Positions 20,835-29,585 of a stretch of DNA of 64,000 bases are shown one piece after another. A program made the translations under genes and the position numbers. This stretch comes from Kofleriaceae bacterium (GTDB lineage Bacteria; Myxococcota_A; Polyangia; Haliangiales; Haliangiaceae). The DNA lies in assembly GCA_018057825.1 (NCBI GenBank), contig JAGPCY010000045.1, positions 1 through 64,000 on the forward strand. The letters run 5' to 3'. A model generated the notes under the pieces. The model saw nothing but the letters and a program-made list of their open reading frames with translations. It ran no database searches and had not been told where the DNA came from. Numbering within the stretch: position 1 is the first letter of the stretch; each line of letters starts with the position of its first letter.

Positions 20835-21154
20835 GGTCGCGAGACCGAGACCGAGGCTGAGGCCGAGACCGAGGCCGAGACCGAGACCGAGACCGAGGCC
20901 GAGACCGAGGCCGATACCGAGGCCGAGACCGAGGCCGAGTCCGAGACCGAGACCGAGGCTGAGACCGAGACCGAGACCGAGACCGAGGCCGAGGCCGAGA
21001 CCGAGACCGAGACCGAGGCCGAGGCCGAGACCGAGACCGAGACCGAGGCCGAGGCCGAGACGAGGCCGAGACCGAGACCGAGGCAGAGACCGAGGCCGAG
21101 ACCGAGACCGAGACCGAGGCCGAGGCCGAGACCGAGACCGAGGCCGACCCCCGA
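20835..21154 (+). repeat. Hexamer repeat tract 4 (longest)
   Basis: About 320 bp of GAGACC, GAGGCC and variant (GAGGCT, GATACC, GAGTCC, GAGGCA) hexamers starting right after the tetR TAG. In the tetR frame the units read Glu-Thr/Glu-Ala. One phase slip occurs near 21060. It ends some 30 bp before the second TetR-type palindrome. Confidence 0.92.
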
Positions 21155-21182
21155 GACCACGACTGACATTGCGCCAACAGAG

Positions 21183-21200
21183 GGAATGAATGTTCATTCC
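21183..21200. promoter_or_regulatory. Second TetR-type operator (GGAATGAATGTTCATTCC)
   Basis: An 18-bp inverted repeat, identical to the tetR upstream site except for one central base. It precedes the SDR gene by 54 bp, where a promoter is expected after the end of tract 4. Binding by the TetR regulator encoded upstream is inferred. Confidence 0.7.
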
Positions 21201-21254
21201 CTTCCACCCCTGAACCCGCCCGACCACGCCGTTCCACGCGCCCTGGAGAATCCC

Positions 21255-22235
21255 ATGACCCTCTCGCCCACCCCGACCCCCGTCGCCTCCATCCCCTCCG
21301 CCGGCCCGGCCAACGGCGCCATCGACGGCGCGGCCTCGACCGCGCGCCCGGCGTCCCAGCTCCCCGCGCCGACCACCGCCACTGGCCAGGTCGTCCTCAT
21401 CACCGGCGCCACCGCCGGCATCGGCCGCACGACCGCGCTCCACCTCGCGCGCGCCGGCTACCGGGTGATCGCCACCGGGCGCCGGGTCGCCGAGCTCGAG
21501 GCGCTGCGCGCCGAGGCCCCGGCGATCATGACGACCACCCTCGACGTCACCTCGGCCGACTCGATCGCCGCCGCGGTCGCCGAGGTCGATCGCCTCACCG
21601 TCGGCCACGGCGTCGACGTGCTGGTCAACAACGCCGGCTTCGGCCTGCTCGGTCCGCTGACCGAGATCTCCGACGCCGAGCTGCGCCGCCAGTACGACAC
21701 CAACGTGTTCGGCCTGATGGCGGTGACCCGCGCCTTCGTGCCGGCGATGCGCGCCCGCGGCCGCGGCCGCATCGTCAACGTCTCGAGCATGGGCGGCAAG
21801 CTCACGATCCCGTTCATGGGCGCCTACAACTCGACCAAGTACGCGCTCGAGTCCTTGTCCGACGCGCTCCGCCTCGAGCTCGCGGCCTTCGGGGTCGACG
21901 TCGTGTTGATCGAGCCGGGCGCGATCCACACCAACTTCGGCGACACCGCGATCGCGCCGATCGGGCAGTTCGCCGCCAGCCCCTACGCCGCGGCGCTGGC
22001 CCGAGCCGAGCGCCTGCGGGCGCGGATGGAGTCGACCGCGGTCGGCCCCGAGGTCGTGGCGCGCGCGATCCACAAGGCGATCTCCCGCCGCCGCCCGGCC
22101 GCGCGCTACGTCGCGCCGTGGTACGGCCGGCTGCTCCTCGCCGTGCTCGCCGTCACCCCGACCCGACTGCAGGACGCCGCGTTCCGCCGCCTGAGCTACC
22201 TGTCGCCGACCCAGCTCCGCGACGCGCGCGCCTGA
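21255..22235 (+). CDS. Short-chain dehydrogenase/reductase (SDR)
   Basis: 326-aa classical-type SDR. Rossmann nucleotide motif TGATAGIG (50-57), NNAG (125-128), catalytic Ser in NVSSMGG and Y-N-S-T-K (Tyr191, Lys195) are all present. ATGRR after the second strand suggests NADP(H) preference. The N-terminal 40 residues are low-complexity Pro/Thr/Ala, longer than usual. A C-terminal extension past residue 270 has a hydrophobic RLLLAVLAV stretch that may attach to membrane. The start is ATG 21255 with GGAGA 7 bp upstream; an ATG at 21186 would lie inside the operator and is rejected. Probably the target of the adjacent TetR regulator. Confidence 0.9.
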   Translation: MTLSPTPTPVASIPSAGPANGAIDGAASTARPASQLPAPTTATGQVVLITGATAGIGRTTALHLARAGYRVIATGRRVAELEALRAEAPAIMTTTLDVTSADSIAAAVAEVDRLTVGHGVDVLVNNAGFGLLGPLTEISDAELRRQYDTNVFGLMAVTRAFVPAMRARGRGRIVNVSSMGGKLTIPFMGAYNSTKYALESLSDALRLELAAFGVDVVLIEPGAIHTNFGDTAIAPIGQFAASPYAAALARAERLRARMESTAVGPEVVARAIHKAISRRRPAARYVAPWYGRLLLAVLAVTPTRLQDAAFRRLSYLSPTQLRDARA

Positions 22236-22252
22236 TCGCGCGTCGCGCGATC
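22234..22252 (+). terminator. Hairpin at the SDR gene end
   Basis: GATCGCGC, a 3-nt loop, and GCGCGATC form a perfect 8-bp stem overlapping the TGA stop. No T-run follows, so it could terminate only weakly or stabilise the 3' end; GC-rich genomes often lack T-runs. Confidence 0.45.
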
Positions 22253-22289
22253 GCGTAAGCTCGACCTCCGGCCCGCGTTGGGCTGGCAC

Positions 22290-22751
22290 ATGCGTGTCGT
22301 CGTCGCTTCGCTCCTCGCGCTCGCCGCCTGCGGTGGGCCGGTCCGCGCCTACCCGCGGTGGATCCTCGGCGACGGCAACCGCTTCGCCGCCGATTGCCTC
22401 GAGGCCGAGGCCTTCGTGCGGACCTCGGGCAAGACCGGGGTCGGCGTCACGGTCGCGCTGCGCTCGCGCTCGACCTGCGCGGTGCGCATCACCCGCGCCG
22501 AGCTGATCCTCGACGACGGTCGCGCCGCCGCGGAGCTGCCGCCGCCCGAGACGCTGCCCGGGCGCTCGCTGGTCTACACCTGGCTGCCGTTCGCGTTCGA
22601 CAACAACGCGGCCTGGAACCGCGGCGATCGCCGCGGCCGCTTCGAGGTCGACGTCGCGATCGGCGACGCCGCGCCGCGGACCTGGGTCATCGCCGCCGAG
22701 CATCGCTTCGTCGATGGCCGCTTCCAGCCGGCGCCCACGAGGTGGCGGTGA
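22290..22751 (+). CDS. Putative lipoprotein
   Basis: 153 aa. Short signal peptide MRVVVASLLALAAC with lipobox ALAAC (Cys14). The mature protein is beta-rich with a NRFAADC segment, VGVTVALRSRSTCAVRITRAELILDDGR and LVYTWLPFAFDN, compatible with an immunoglobulin-like or LEA2-like sandwich and a possible Cys-Cys pair. No named family recognised. The ATG at 22290 is taken; a TTG four codons upstream is possible. The TGA stop overlaps the GTG of the next lipoprotein gene, so the two are coupled. Confidence 0.75.
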   Translation: MRVVVASLLALAACGGPVRAYPRWILGDGNRFAADCLEAEAFVRTSGKTGVGVTVALRSRSTCAVRITRAELILDDGRAAAELPPPETLPGRSLVYTWLPFAFDNNAAWNRGDRRGRFEVDVAIGDAAPRTWVIAAEHRFVDGRFQPAPTRWR

Positions 22752-23347
22752 GCGCGGCGCGCATCGTGGCGTTGGCGGGGACGCTGGCGGCCGGCGGCTG
22801 CACCGGCACCCGGCTGCACTCGACGGTCAACGCGCCGGGCAAGGTCGTCCTGGCGCCCCCGGCCTACGAGAACGGCAAGCCCGAACTCTACGTCGAGCCC
22901 ACCGATCCCGGCGAGCACGAGGTCTACCTCGGCCCTGGCGTGGTGGTCGGCCCGGCCACCGGCCGCTACCCGCGCACCGATGGCGACGCCGGGGTCGAGC
23001 TCGGCTTCTACCTCCGCCTGGCCTACAAGGAGGTCGCCTCCAGCCACCGCAAGGACGACGTGCCCTGGCCGGCCCCGGGCTGGGCGCTCAACGTCGGCTG
23101 GTCGCCGCTGCAGTACACCGACGACGCCTCGTTCGGACCGCTGTTCTTCGAGGTCGAGCGCCAGTGGTTCCTCGGCTCGATCGGCGCCGGCCTCGCGGTC
23201 TATCCGCAGGACGGCGGCGCCGGCGCGCAGGTCACGGCGGCGTGGAAGCCCTACGGCGTCCGCGTGCGCTACGTCGCCGAGACCGGCTGGGAGGTCATGG
23301 GCGCGTTCCAGGTCGAGCTGCCGAGCGCGGTGACCTGGAGCCGGTGA
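22748..23347 (+). CDS. Putative lipoprotein, beta-rich
   Basis: 199 aa, GTG start overlapping the previous stop. Signal sequence with lipobox LAAGGC (about Cys18). The C-terminal two thirds alternate strand-like segments (GVELGFYLRLAYKEV, WALNVGWSPLQY, FFEVERQWFLGSIGAGLAVYP, VRVRYVAETGWEVMGAFQVEL), resembling a small eight-strand outer-membrane barrel or lipocalin-like fold. No name can be given. The stop TGA is directly adjacent to the opposite-strand stop TCA at 23348, leaving no room for a terminator between the convergent genes. Confidence 0.72.
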   Translation: MSAARIVALAGTLAAGGCTGTRLHSTVNAPGKVVLAPPAYENGKPELYVEPTDPGEHEVYLGPGVVVGPATGRYPRTDGDAGVELGFYLRLAYKEVASSHRKDDVPWPAPGWALNVGWSPLQYTDDASFGPLFFEVERQWFLGSIGAGLAVYPQDGGAGAQVTAAWKPYGVRVRYVAETGWEVMGAFQVELPSAVTWSR

Positions 23348-23695
23348 TCACGGATCGAGCCCGACCCGGGTGTCGGCCTCGGTGCGGATCGTCGTCACCG
23401 GCGCGAAGGGATCCGGCCCACCGGGCGGCGCAGGCGCCGTCGTCCAGCCGCGCTCACCGCCGAGCGGCGGCGGAAGCTCGTCGGGCCGACGCGGCCCGGC
23501 CGCGCTCGAGTCGTCGGCCGCGCCCGGGGTGACGCCGTCGAGCGGCGTCGGACGCGTCCGGGCCACCCCATCGCTCGCGCTCGCGCCGACCGTCGGGCGC
23601 ACCGTCTCCGTCGGGCGCGTACGCAGCTCGCGCCACAGCCATAGGCCGCCGAGCGCGACCGCCACGCCGAGCGCGACGAACGCCGCGCGGATCAC
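23348..23695 (-). CDS. Small single-pass membrane protein overlapping the RHS gene
   Basis: 115 aa. One N-terminal transmembrane helix or uncleaved signal (IRAAFVALGVAVALGGLWLW) is followed by a Pro-, Thr- and Gly-rich tail without predicted fold. GTG start at 23695 overlaps the TGA of the RHS gene (GTGA), so translation is coupled. In position it is where immunity genes of RHS toxins sit, but its low-complexity tail does not look like a typical globular immunity protein. It might be a membrane anchor or secretion aid for the RHS protein. Function unknown. Confidence 0.6.
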   Translation of the reverse strand: MIRAAFVALGVAVALGGLWLWRELRTRPTETVRPTVGASASDGVARTRPTPLDGVTPGAADDSSAAGPRRPDELPPPLGGERGWTTAPAPPGGPDPFAPVTTIRTEADTRVGLDP

Positions 23696-26600
23696 GACAA
23701 GAGCTCCTGCCGGAAGATGAACAGCATCTGATCGATGCCGACCGACCGCGGCACCTCGCTGGGATCGATGACCTCGAGGGTGCCGGCCCGCCCGGGGCCC
23801 CCGTCGAGATAGCGGTAGAGCTGGCCGTCGCTGCTCTCGAGGTACTGCGGACCCGACAGATCGAGGCGCTCGTCGACCCGCGGCCGATACGCGCGGTTGG
23901 TCACCGGGCTCGTGGGATCGCCGGCGGCCGCCCGCTGACTGTCGATGTACGCCCGGGCATCATCGAGGGTCTCGAAGGCGCGGGATTGGGTGAACCTGTC
24001 GTCCGACGCGAACAGAAGTCCCGTCTGGCTCTCGAAGGCCCAGCGCGAGTTGATCGCGCCGTCGCGCTCGACCTGATCGTAGAACGAGCGCGAGTACAGG
24101 CGCGGCGCGTCGTAGACGAGCAGGCGACCGCCGACCGAGTCGCCCCAGCTCCAGCGCAGCCCCTCGGGCGTGCTCCGCAAGATCCGCGGTCGGTACGGAT
24201 CGTCCTCCTCCGGCGCGGGCGCCTCCGGCTCGGCGGGATCGACGCCCTCGCCCTGGAAGCCGGTCGGATCGATCACCCGCGCCGGATTGTTGTAGGCGTA
24301 GGCGTAGCGATTGAGCGTCTGCGGCCGCCGCGGATCGGGATCGTCCGACGGGTCGGGCGAGGTGAACAGGCCGTGGACCGGATCCATGCTGCGCGCGCCC
24401 ATCCGGTAGAGGCCCGACGGATCGCGGCGCTCGCCGGCGAGCCCGAACGGATCGGCCTGCCCGGTCGACGCCAGGAGCTCTCCGAACGGTCCAAACCGCC
24501 GGGTCGCGACCACCGCGCCGGCGTTGTTGATGAGGCGCCGCACCGTGCCGACCTGATCGCCGTGGTAGTACGACACCGTGCCGGCCTGGTCGCGCCGCGC
24601 CACCCGCTCGCGTCCGAGGTGGTAGTAGCGCCACGACGTCGCCCCGGTCACCTCGAGCAGGTCGCGCACGAAGATCGTCGAGCCGGCGCGCACCCGCGTG
24701 CCCTCGGCGTCGTAGGCGTAGGTGGTGGTGCCGTCGGACACCAGGCGGTTCTCGCTGTCGTACACCGCGTCGGGAGCGGCCCCGATGCCCAGGCGATTGC
24801 CGTTGGCGTCGTAGCGCACCGCGACCCCGTCGATCGCGGACGGCGCGTAGGGTCGCGCCGCGCGCGCCGCGGGATACTGGTAGCTGGTCGTGACGGCGCC
24901 GCGCCGCGCGCTGGTGCGGTTGCCCATGAGCCCGTAGGTGAAGACCTGGTCGAGGGTGTTGTCGGCGGTGTTGTCGGCGGAGGTCAGGCGGCCGAGCGCG
25001 TCGTAGCCGTACTGCCAGGCGTCGAGCGGATCGACCGCGCTGGTCCGGGCGGTCACGTTGCCGACCTGATCGCGGGTCACGGTCCAGTGGTCGACGACGA
25101 CGCCGGCGTGGGTCACCGACTGCCCGAGGACCCAGCCTCGGCTCGGCGAGTAGCTGCGCGCCAGCGTCGCGGTGTTGCCGAACACGGCGCCGGTCAGGCT
25201 GCCGCGGGCGTCGTAGCTGGCGGCGGTGACGTAGCCACCGACGGTGACGGGCCGACCTGCGGCGTCGTAGGTGAACCCGACCCGCTCGCGCACGCCACCG
25301 ACCGCCGGGTAGTCGATCGCCGCGACCCGCCCGGCCTGATCGTAGGTCCAGTCGAGCTGGTAGGTCACGCCGGCGATGGTCTTGTCCTCGGAGCGCAGCC
25401 GTCCCACCGCGTCGTAGTCGCGGCGGGTCGAGCCGGTGGCATCGGTGAACGAGGTCAAGCGGCCGCGGTTGGCGTAGCCCGCGGTCGGCTGATCGTAGGT
25501 GAAGGTCGCCAGCGTGGTGGTGACGCCGAGGCGGCGCGCCGTCGGTCGGCCGATCGCGTCGTACTCGACGGCGATTGTCACGCCGCGGGCATCGGTCTGG
25601 CGCAGGAGCCGGCCATCGCCGTCGTAGACGTAGGTCCGCCCGCCGAGGTTGGGATCGTTGCTCGCGACGCGCCGCCCGACGGCGTCGTAGCTGGTGCCGT
25701 AGTAGTTCCCGGCCGCGTCGATCACCTTGTAGACCTGGCCCAGCAGATCGCGCGCGATGGTCGTGACCTGGTCGGTGGCGCCGCGCTCGATCACCTGCAC
25801 CTCCTGCTGATAGCCGTCGTAGGTCGTGATCGTCACCTGACCGCGAGGATCGGTCACGGTCTGGGTCCAGTCGCCGTAGCTGGTGGTCTCGGCGGCGCCG
25901 TCGGGGCGCTGGACCCGCACCACTCGACCGATCGCGTCGTAGCTGGTGGTGGTCCACGCCGGGGCGGCGCCGGTCAGGTACGGCGCGCTCTGCTGCACGA
26001 CCCGGCCGAGGCCGTCGTAGCTGGTGTCGGTGGTGATGCCGCCCTCGGCCAGCACCCGCACGGTGCGGCCCAGGCCGTCGACGTAGGTCCGGGTCCACAG
26101 CCCATCGGCGGTGCCGTCGGCGATCGTGGTGGTGACGTACTGCGCGGTCGGCGCGCCCCAGCTCGTGAAGCTCGCCGACGCGACGCCGCCGTCGGGGGTC
26201 GCGCGCTGCACCAGGCGACCGAGCGGGTCGTAGGTCAGGCGGGTGGTGCCGCCGTTGGGATCGACCAGCTCGGTGGTCCGGCCCAGCGCATCGTAGCGGC
26301 GGGTCTCGACGTGGCCGAGGGCGTTGGTCCGGGTCAGGAGCTGGCCGCGGGCGTCGTAGGTCATGGCCATGGTGCGTCCGGCCGGGGTGGTCGCGGTCAG
26401 CGGGTTGCCCATCGCGTCGTAGGTCCAGCGCTGCACCAGGAAGGACGACCCCGAGGTCCAGCGTCCGAGCGAGGTGAGGTGGCCGCGGGTCGGCGCGACC
26501 GTGTGGGTGGCGGCGCCGTCGTAGGCGAGCTGAGTGCGGGTGATCGGCGCCCCCAGGACGTCGCCGGTCGGCCAGGCACCGAACACGACGTCCACGGTGC

Positions 26601-29388
26601 TGTCGAGGTGCGTGATGAACGCGGTCGGATTGACGACCTGCGTATGGACGGTGGTCCGATCGTCGTTGGTAGACGCGTCATCGCCGTGGTCGATCTCGCG
26701 AGTGACCGCGCCGTACGCGCTGTAGGCCCACCCGACGCTGCGCGACTTGCAGACCAGGTCGCCGTTGCACTCGTACTGGTAGCGCCGCGCCGGGAGCGAC
26801 CCCAGCGGCGCCGTGGTGCCGTTGCCGCTGCGGGCGTAGCTGGTGGTCGTGTACCGCAGGAGCGCGCCGTCGCTCCGGCGTTCATGCTCGCTGGCGAGCG
26901 CGCCGTCGGGATCGGCGACGTGCTGGGTGTAGGCGAGATCGCGGAGGGCGCCGGTCGGATCGGTGATGCGGGCGGTGGCGAAGCCGAAGAACCGACGCTC
27001 GGCGTGGGAGTACAGCCCGCCGGTGTAGCTGTAGCCGGTGGTCGCAACCGCGCCGCGCCCGTCGAGGACGCGGCTCGAGGCCAGGACCGGGAACGCGAAG
27101 GGCAGGTAGCCGTTAGGATAGGCGGTCGAGGGGGCGTAGGTCAGCTCGACCCGACCGCCGGTCGGGTAGGTCGCGCTGGCCAGCTTAGCGCCGAACCGGG
27201 TCGACGGCAGCGACGTGATCAGGTGCCACTCGTCGTTGTCCGAGAAGCTGGCGACCGGCGTGAACCGGCCGTCGCCGTCGACGTCGCCGACCATCATCTG
27301 GCCGGTGCTGCTCCACCACGTCGGCGCGGTCGTGCCGGCCAGGACCGGGGAGCCGGTCAGGAACCGACCATCGCCGCGGCCGTAGGTGACGTGGACGTAG
27401 AGATCGCCGCTGTTCGTACGCAGCCCGACCCGATCGCCCAGGCCGTCGCCGTTGACGTCGGCGAACACGCCAGTGAAGCGACCGATCGACACGCCGCTGC
27501 CGGTCCACGCGGTGGTCTCGACCGCGGTCTCGAACCGGCCGTCGCCGCGCCCGAGGTTGGCGACCAGCTTGAGATCGCTGTCGCAGTCGCTACAGCCGCC
27601 GAGGACGGTGGCTGCGTAGTCGCCGACCAGATCAGCGCGGCCATCGGCGTTCAGGTCGACCAGGGCGTCGCCGGTGTACGAGTCGGCGCAGCTCGTAGTG
27701 AGGGTCGTGGTGATCGCGGCCGCGAAGGCCCCGCCGCCGGTCGAGCGCATGGTCCGGGCCCAGGCCCGGTCCGGCGAGCCGCCGGTCGAGCACAGCGCCG
27801 CGCCGCGCTGCACGATCACCAGATCGTCCTTGCCGTCGCCATCGACGTCGCCGGCGTGGACCCGCATCGAGCCCCAGGTGGTGCCGTCGGCGAGGCTGAC
27901 CAGCGTGCGCTTGGTCATCGCGCCGAAGCTGGCCCCGGTCGACAGCGCGACCAGCGCGGTCGGGCTGCCGTAGGCGCCGTTGCCGCGGTGATCGAGGCGG
28001 ACCAGGACCAGATCGCGGCGGCCGTCGCCGTCGACGTCGGCCAGCATCACGTCGTGATACTCGCCGCTGTAGGTCTCGCTGCTCAGGCGCACCGGGCTCT
28101 GCACCGCGAACTGCCCGGTCGCGGTGCCGAGCGCGAGCTGGACCTCGACCAGGCCGGTCGGCGAGCTGCCGTAGGTGGTCTCGGCCCGGACCAGGACCAG
28201 ATCGGCGCGGTTGTCGCCGTTGACATCGCCGACCCGGACGTAGTCGTGCCAGCCGACGTAGCGGTTGGCGGTCGAGGTGGTCCGCACCGAGCTGGCCTCG
28301 AAGGTCCCGTCGGCGCGGCCGCGCCGCACCAGGACATCGAGCTGGCCATTCACCGAGGTGCCGCCGGTCGACTCGGCGCTGACCGCGATGGCGTCGCCGC
28401 GGCCATCGCCGTCGACGTCGGCGATGAAGACGTCGTCGTAGAGGATGCGCACGCCGATGGGCACGGCGATCTGGCCGCTGTACCAGGCCGACGTGAAGGC
28501 CGGCGGATCGGCGTTGTACGCGAGCTGGGTCGGCGGCAGCGCGGTGCCGCCGGAGACGCCGGCCGCGGTGACCGTGGCGTCGCCGCCGTGCTCGCGGACC
28601 GCGGTCAGGAGCGACAGCCCAGCGCCGCCGGTGGCGCCGTAGCCGAGGCCGTAGGCGCGGTCGAGGACGCCGCCGGTCCGTACCGCGATCGCGACCAAGC
28701 GCTGGTCCATCCGCCGCACGCTGGTCCCGATACCGGTGGTCACGACGTCGGTGCGGGCCGCGCGGGTGAAGGTGATGACCGTGCCGTTGTAGGCGATCGT
28801 CGCCGGGTACGCGACGCCGCCGGCGACCGCGTAGGTGTACGTGACGGTGTTGCCCGACGGATCGCGCCGCGAGGTCACGACCGCGACCGGCGGCGCCAGG
28901 GTCTGGTAGGTCGACACGACGCCCAGCGGCGAGGTCACCGTCCAGGTCGTGCCGGCCAGCGCGATGCGGACGAAGGTCTCGCGCCGCGTCGTGTGGGTGC
29001 CGCCGCTGGTGCAGCTCGGCGCGGCGCTGCCGACCGCGCACGGCAAGAGGCGCTCACCGTCGAGCAAGAACAGGTCGGTGGCGTCGCCGCGCGGCGCGCC
29101 CAAGGTGTCCGACACGCGCTCGATGGTCGACAGGCCCTCGAGGGTCATGCCGACGCCGAGCCAGCCGTTGCCGGCGCTCGAGCCATAGGAGATCGCCAGC
29201 GCGGGCTCGAGGCCGCGGAACGGCGGGACCGTGAGCGGGATCCGGTGCTGCGCGGCGCCGACGAACGGCCGGGCCGGCATCGGCACGATCGCCGGGGGCA
29301 CGGCGTCGATCGACTCGACGGGCTGCGCCGCGGCGACGCCGGCGGCGCACACGGACGCGAAGACGAGGGACAGGCGGAGCGAGGCCAT
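23692..29388 (-). CDS. SpvB/FG-GAP/RHS-repeat giant exported protein
   Basis: 1898 aa. Signal peptide MASLRLSLVFASVCAAG..AAAQP. N-terminal SpvB-type start (AISYGSSAGNGWLGVGMTL) leads into FG-GAP/VCBS beta-propeller repeats with Ca-binding DVDGDGR/DVNGDNRAD motifs (about 330-750). Then come many YD/RHS repeats (YDALGRT, YDPLGRLV), about 920-1640. The RHS core ends with GLYRMGARSMDPVHGLFTSPDP and LNRYAYAYNNPARVIDPTG. A 188-aa tip with no recognised fold follows. Such proteins form a cocoon shell delivering a C-terminal toxin. Start at ATG 29388 (an upstream ATG at 29403 is less fitting). No VgrG/PAAR gene nearby; export seems Sec-dependent. Confidence 0.85.
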   Translation of the reverse strand: MASLRLSLVFASVCAAGVAAAQPVESIDAVPPAIVPMPARPFVGAAQHRIPLTVPPFRGLEPALAISYGSSAGNGWLGVGMTLEGLSTIERVSDTLGAPRGDATDLFLLDGERLLPCAVGSAAPSCTSGGTHTTRRETFVRIALAGTTWTVTSPLGVVSTYQTLAPPVAVVTSRRDPSGNTVTYTYAVAGGVAYPATIAYNGTVITFTRAARTDVVTTGIGTSVRRMDQRLVAIAVRTGGVLDRAYGLGYGATGGAGLSLLTAVREHGGDATVTAAGVSGGTALPPTQLAYNADPPAFTSAWYSGQIAVPIGVRILYDDVFIADVDGDGRGDAIAVSAESTGGTSVNGQLDVLVRRGRADGTFEASSVRTTSTANRYVGWHDYVRVGDVNGDNRADLVLVRAETTYGSSPTGLVEVQLALGTATGQFAVQSPVRLSSETYSGEYHDVMLADVDGDGRRDLVLVRLDHRGNGAYGSPTALVALSTGASFGAMTKRTLVSLADGTTWGSMRVHAGDVDGDGKDDLVIVQRGAALCSTGGSPDRAWARTMRSTGGGAFAAAITTTLTTSCADSYTGDALVDLNADGRADLVGDYAATVLGGCSDCDSDLKLVANLGRGDGRFETAVETTAWTGSGVSIGRFTGVFADVNGDGLGDRVGLRTNSGDLYVHVTYGRGDGRFLTGSPVLAGTTAPTWWSSTGQMMVGDVDGDGRFTPVASFSDNDEWHLITSLPSTRFGAKLASATYPTGGRVELTYAPSTAYPNGYLPFAFPVLASSRVLDGRGAVATTGYSYTGGLYSHAERRFFGFATARITDPTGALRDLAYTQHVADPDGALASEHERRSDGALLRYTTTSYARSGNGTTAPLGSLPARRYQYECNGDLVCKSRSVGWAYSAYGAVTREIDHGDDASTNDDRTTVHTQVVNPTAFITHLDSTVDVVFGAWPTGDVLGAPITRTQLAYDGAATHTVAPTRGHLTSLGRWTSGSSFLVQRWTYDAMGNPLTATTPAGRTMAMTYDARGQLLTRTNALGHVETRRYDALGRTTELVDPNGGTTRLTYDPLGRLVQRATPDGGVASASFTSWGAPTAQYVTTTIADGTADGLWTRTYVDGLGRTVRVLAEGGITTDTSYDGLGRVVQQSAPYLTGAAPAWTTTSYDAIGRVVRVQRPDGAAETTSYGDWTQTVTDPRGQVTITTYDGYQQEVQVIERGATDQVTTIARDLLGQVYKVIDAAGNYYGTSYDAVGRRVASNDPNLGGRTYVYDGDGRLLRQTDARGVTIAVEYDAIGRPTARRLGVTTTLATFTYDQPTAGYANRGRLTSFTDATGSTRRDYDAVGRLRSEDKTIAGVTYQLDWTYDQAGRVAAIDYPAVGGVRERVGFTYDAAGRPVTVGGYVTAASYDARGSLTGAVFGNTATLARSYSPSRGWVLGQSVTHAGVVVDHWTVTRDQVGNVTARTSAVDPLDAWQYGYDALGRLTSADNTADNTLDQVFTYGLMGNRTSARRGAVTTSYQYPAARAARPYAPSAIDGVAVRYDANGNRLGIGAAPDAVYDSENRLVSDGTTTYAYDAEGTRVRAGSTIFVRDLLEVTGATSWRYYHLGRERVARRDQAGTVSYYHGDQVGTVRRLINNAGAVVATRRFGPFGELLASTGQADPFGLAGERRDPSGLYRMGARSMDPVHGLFTSPDPSDDPDPRRPQTLNRYAYAYNNPARVIDPTGFQGEGVDPAEPEAPAPEEDDPYRPRILRSTPEGLRWSWGDSVGGRLLVYDAPRLYSRSFYDQVERDGAINSRWAFESQTGLLFASDDRFTQSRAFETLDDARAYIDSQRAAAGDPTSPVTNRAYRPRVDERLDLSGPQYLESSDGQLYRYLDGGPGRAGTLEVIDPSEVPRSVGIDQMLFIFRQELLS

Positions 29389-29585
29389 GACCTCCGGTAC
29401 CATGGCGCCGACGGCCGACGCCGACGCCGCGCGGACGGGGAGTCACGCTCCACGGCCGCGCGCAACCCGTGGCGATGACTGACGGTTTGCGCGACCGCCA
29501 GCGGAGTTCGCGCCCCGTTGACACCAGCGCCGACCGGATCCTCGCCGGGCCTCGACGCGCCGGCCATCCGGTCGATACACAGAGG

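Noticed and set aside
20597..21237. Minus-strand frames with long Ser-Val/Ala or Arg-Pro/Ser repeats
   Set aside because: They are translations of hexamer tract 4 in other frames, without start signals or conserved ends.
21186..21254. SDR start at the ATG inside the second palindrome
   Set aside because: It would place the operator in the coding region; ATG 21255 has a good GGAGA ribosome site.
22278..22300. TGGCAC before the lipoprotein at 22290 as a sigma-54 promoter
   Set aside because: No TTGC-type -12 element at the required spacing, and it overlaps the start codon. No convincing -24/-12 site was found in the window.
23986..29478. Open frame of about 1830 codons on the plus strand opposite the RHS gene
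   Set aside because: Antisense shadow; repetitive DGDRDRR-like translation that only mirrors the RHS and FG-GAP repeats.
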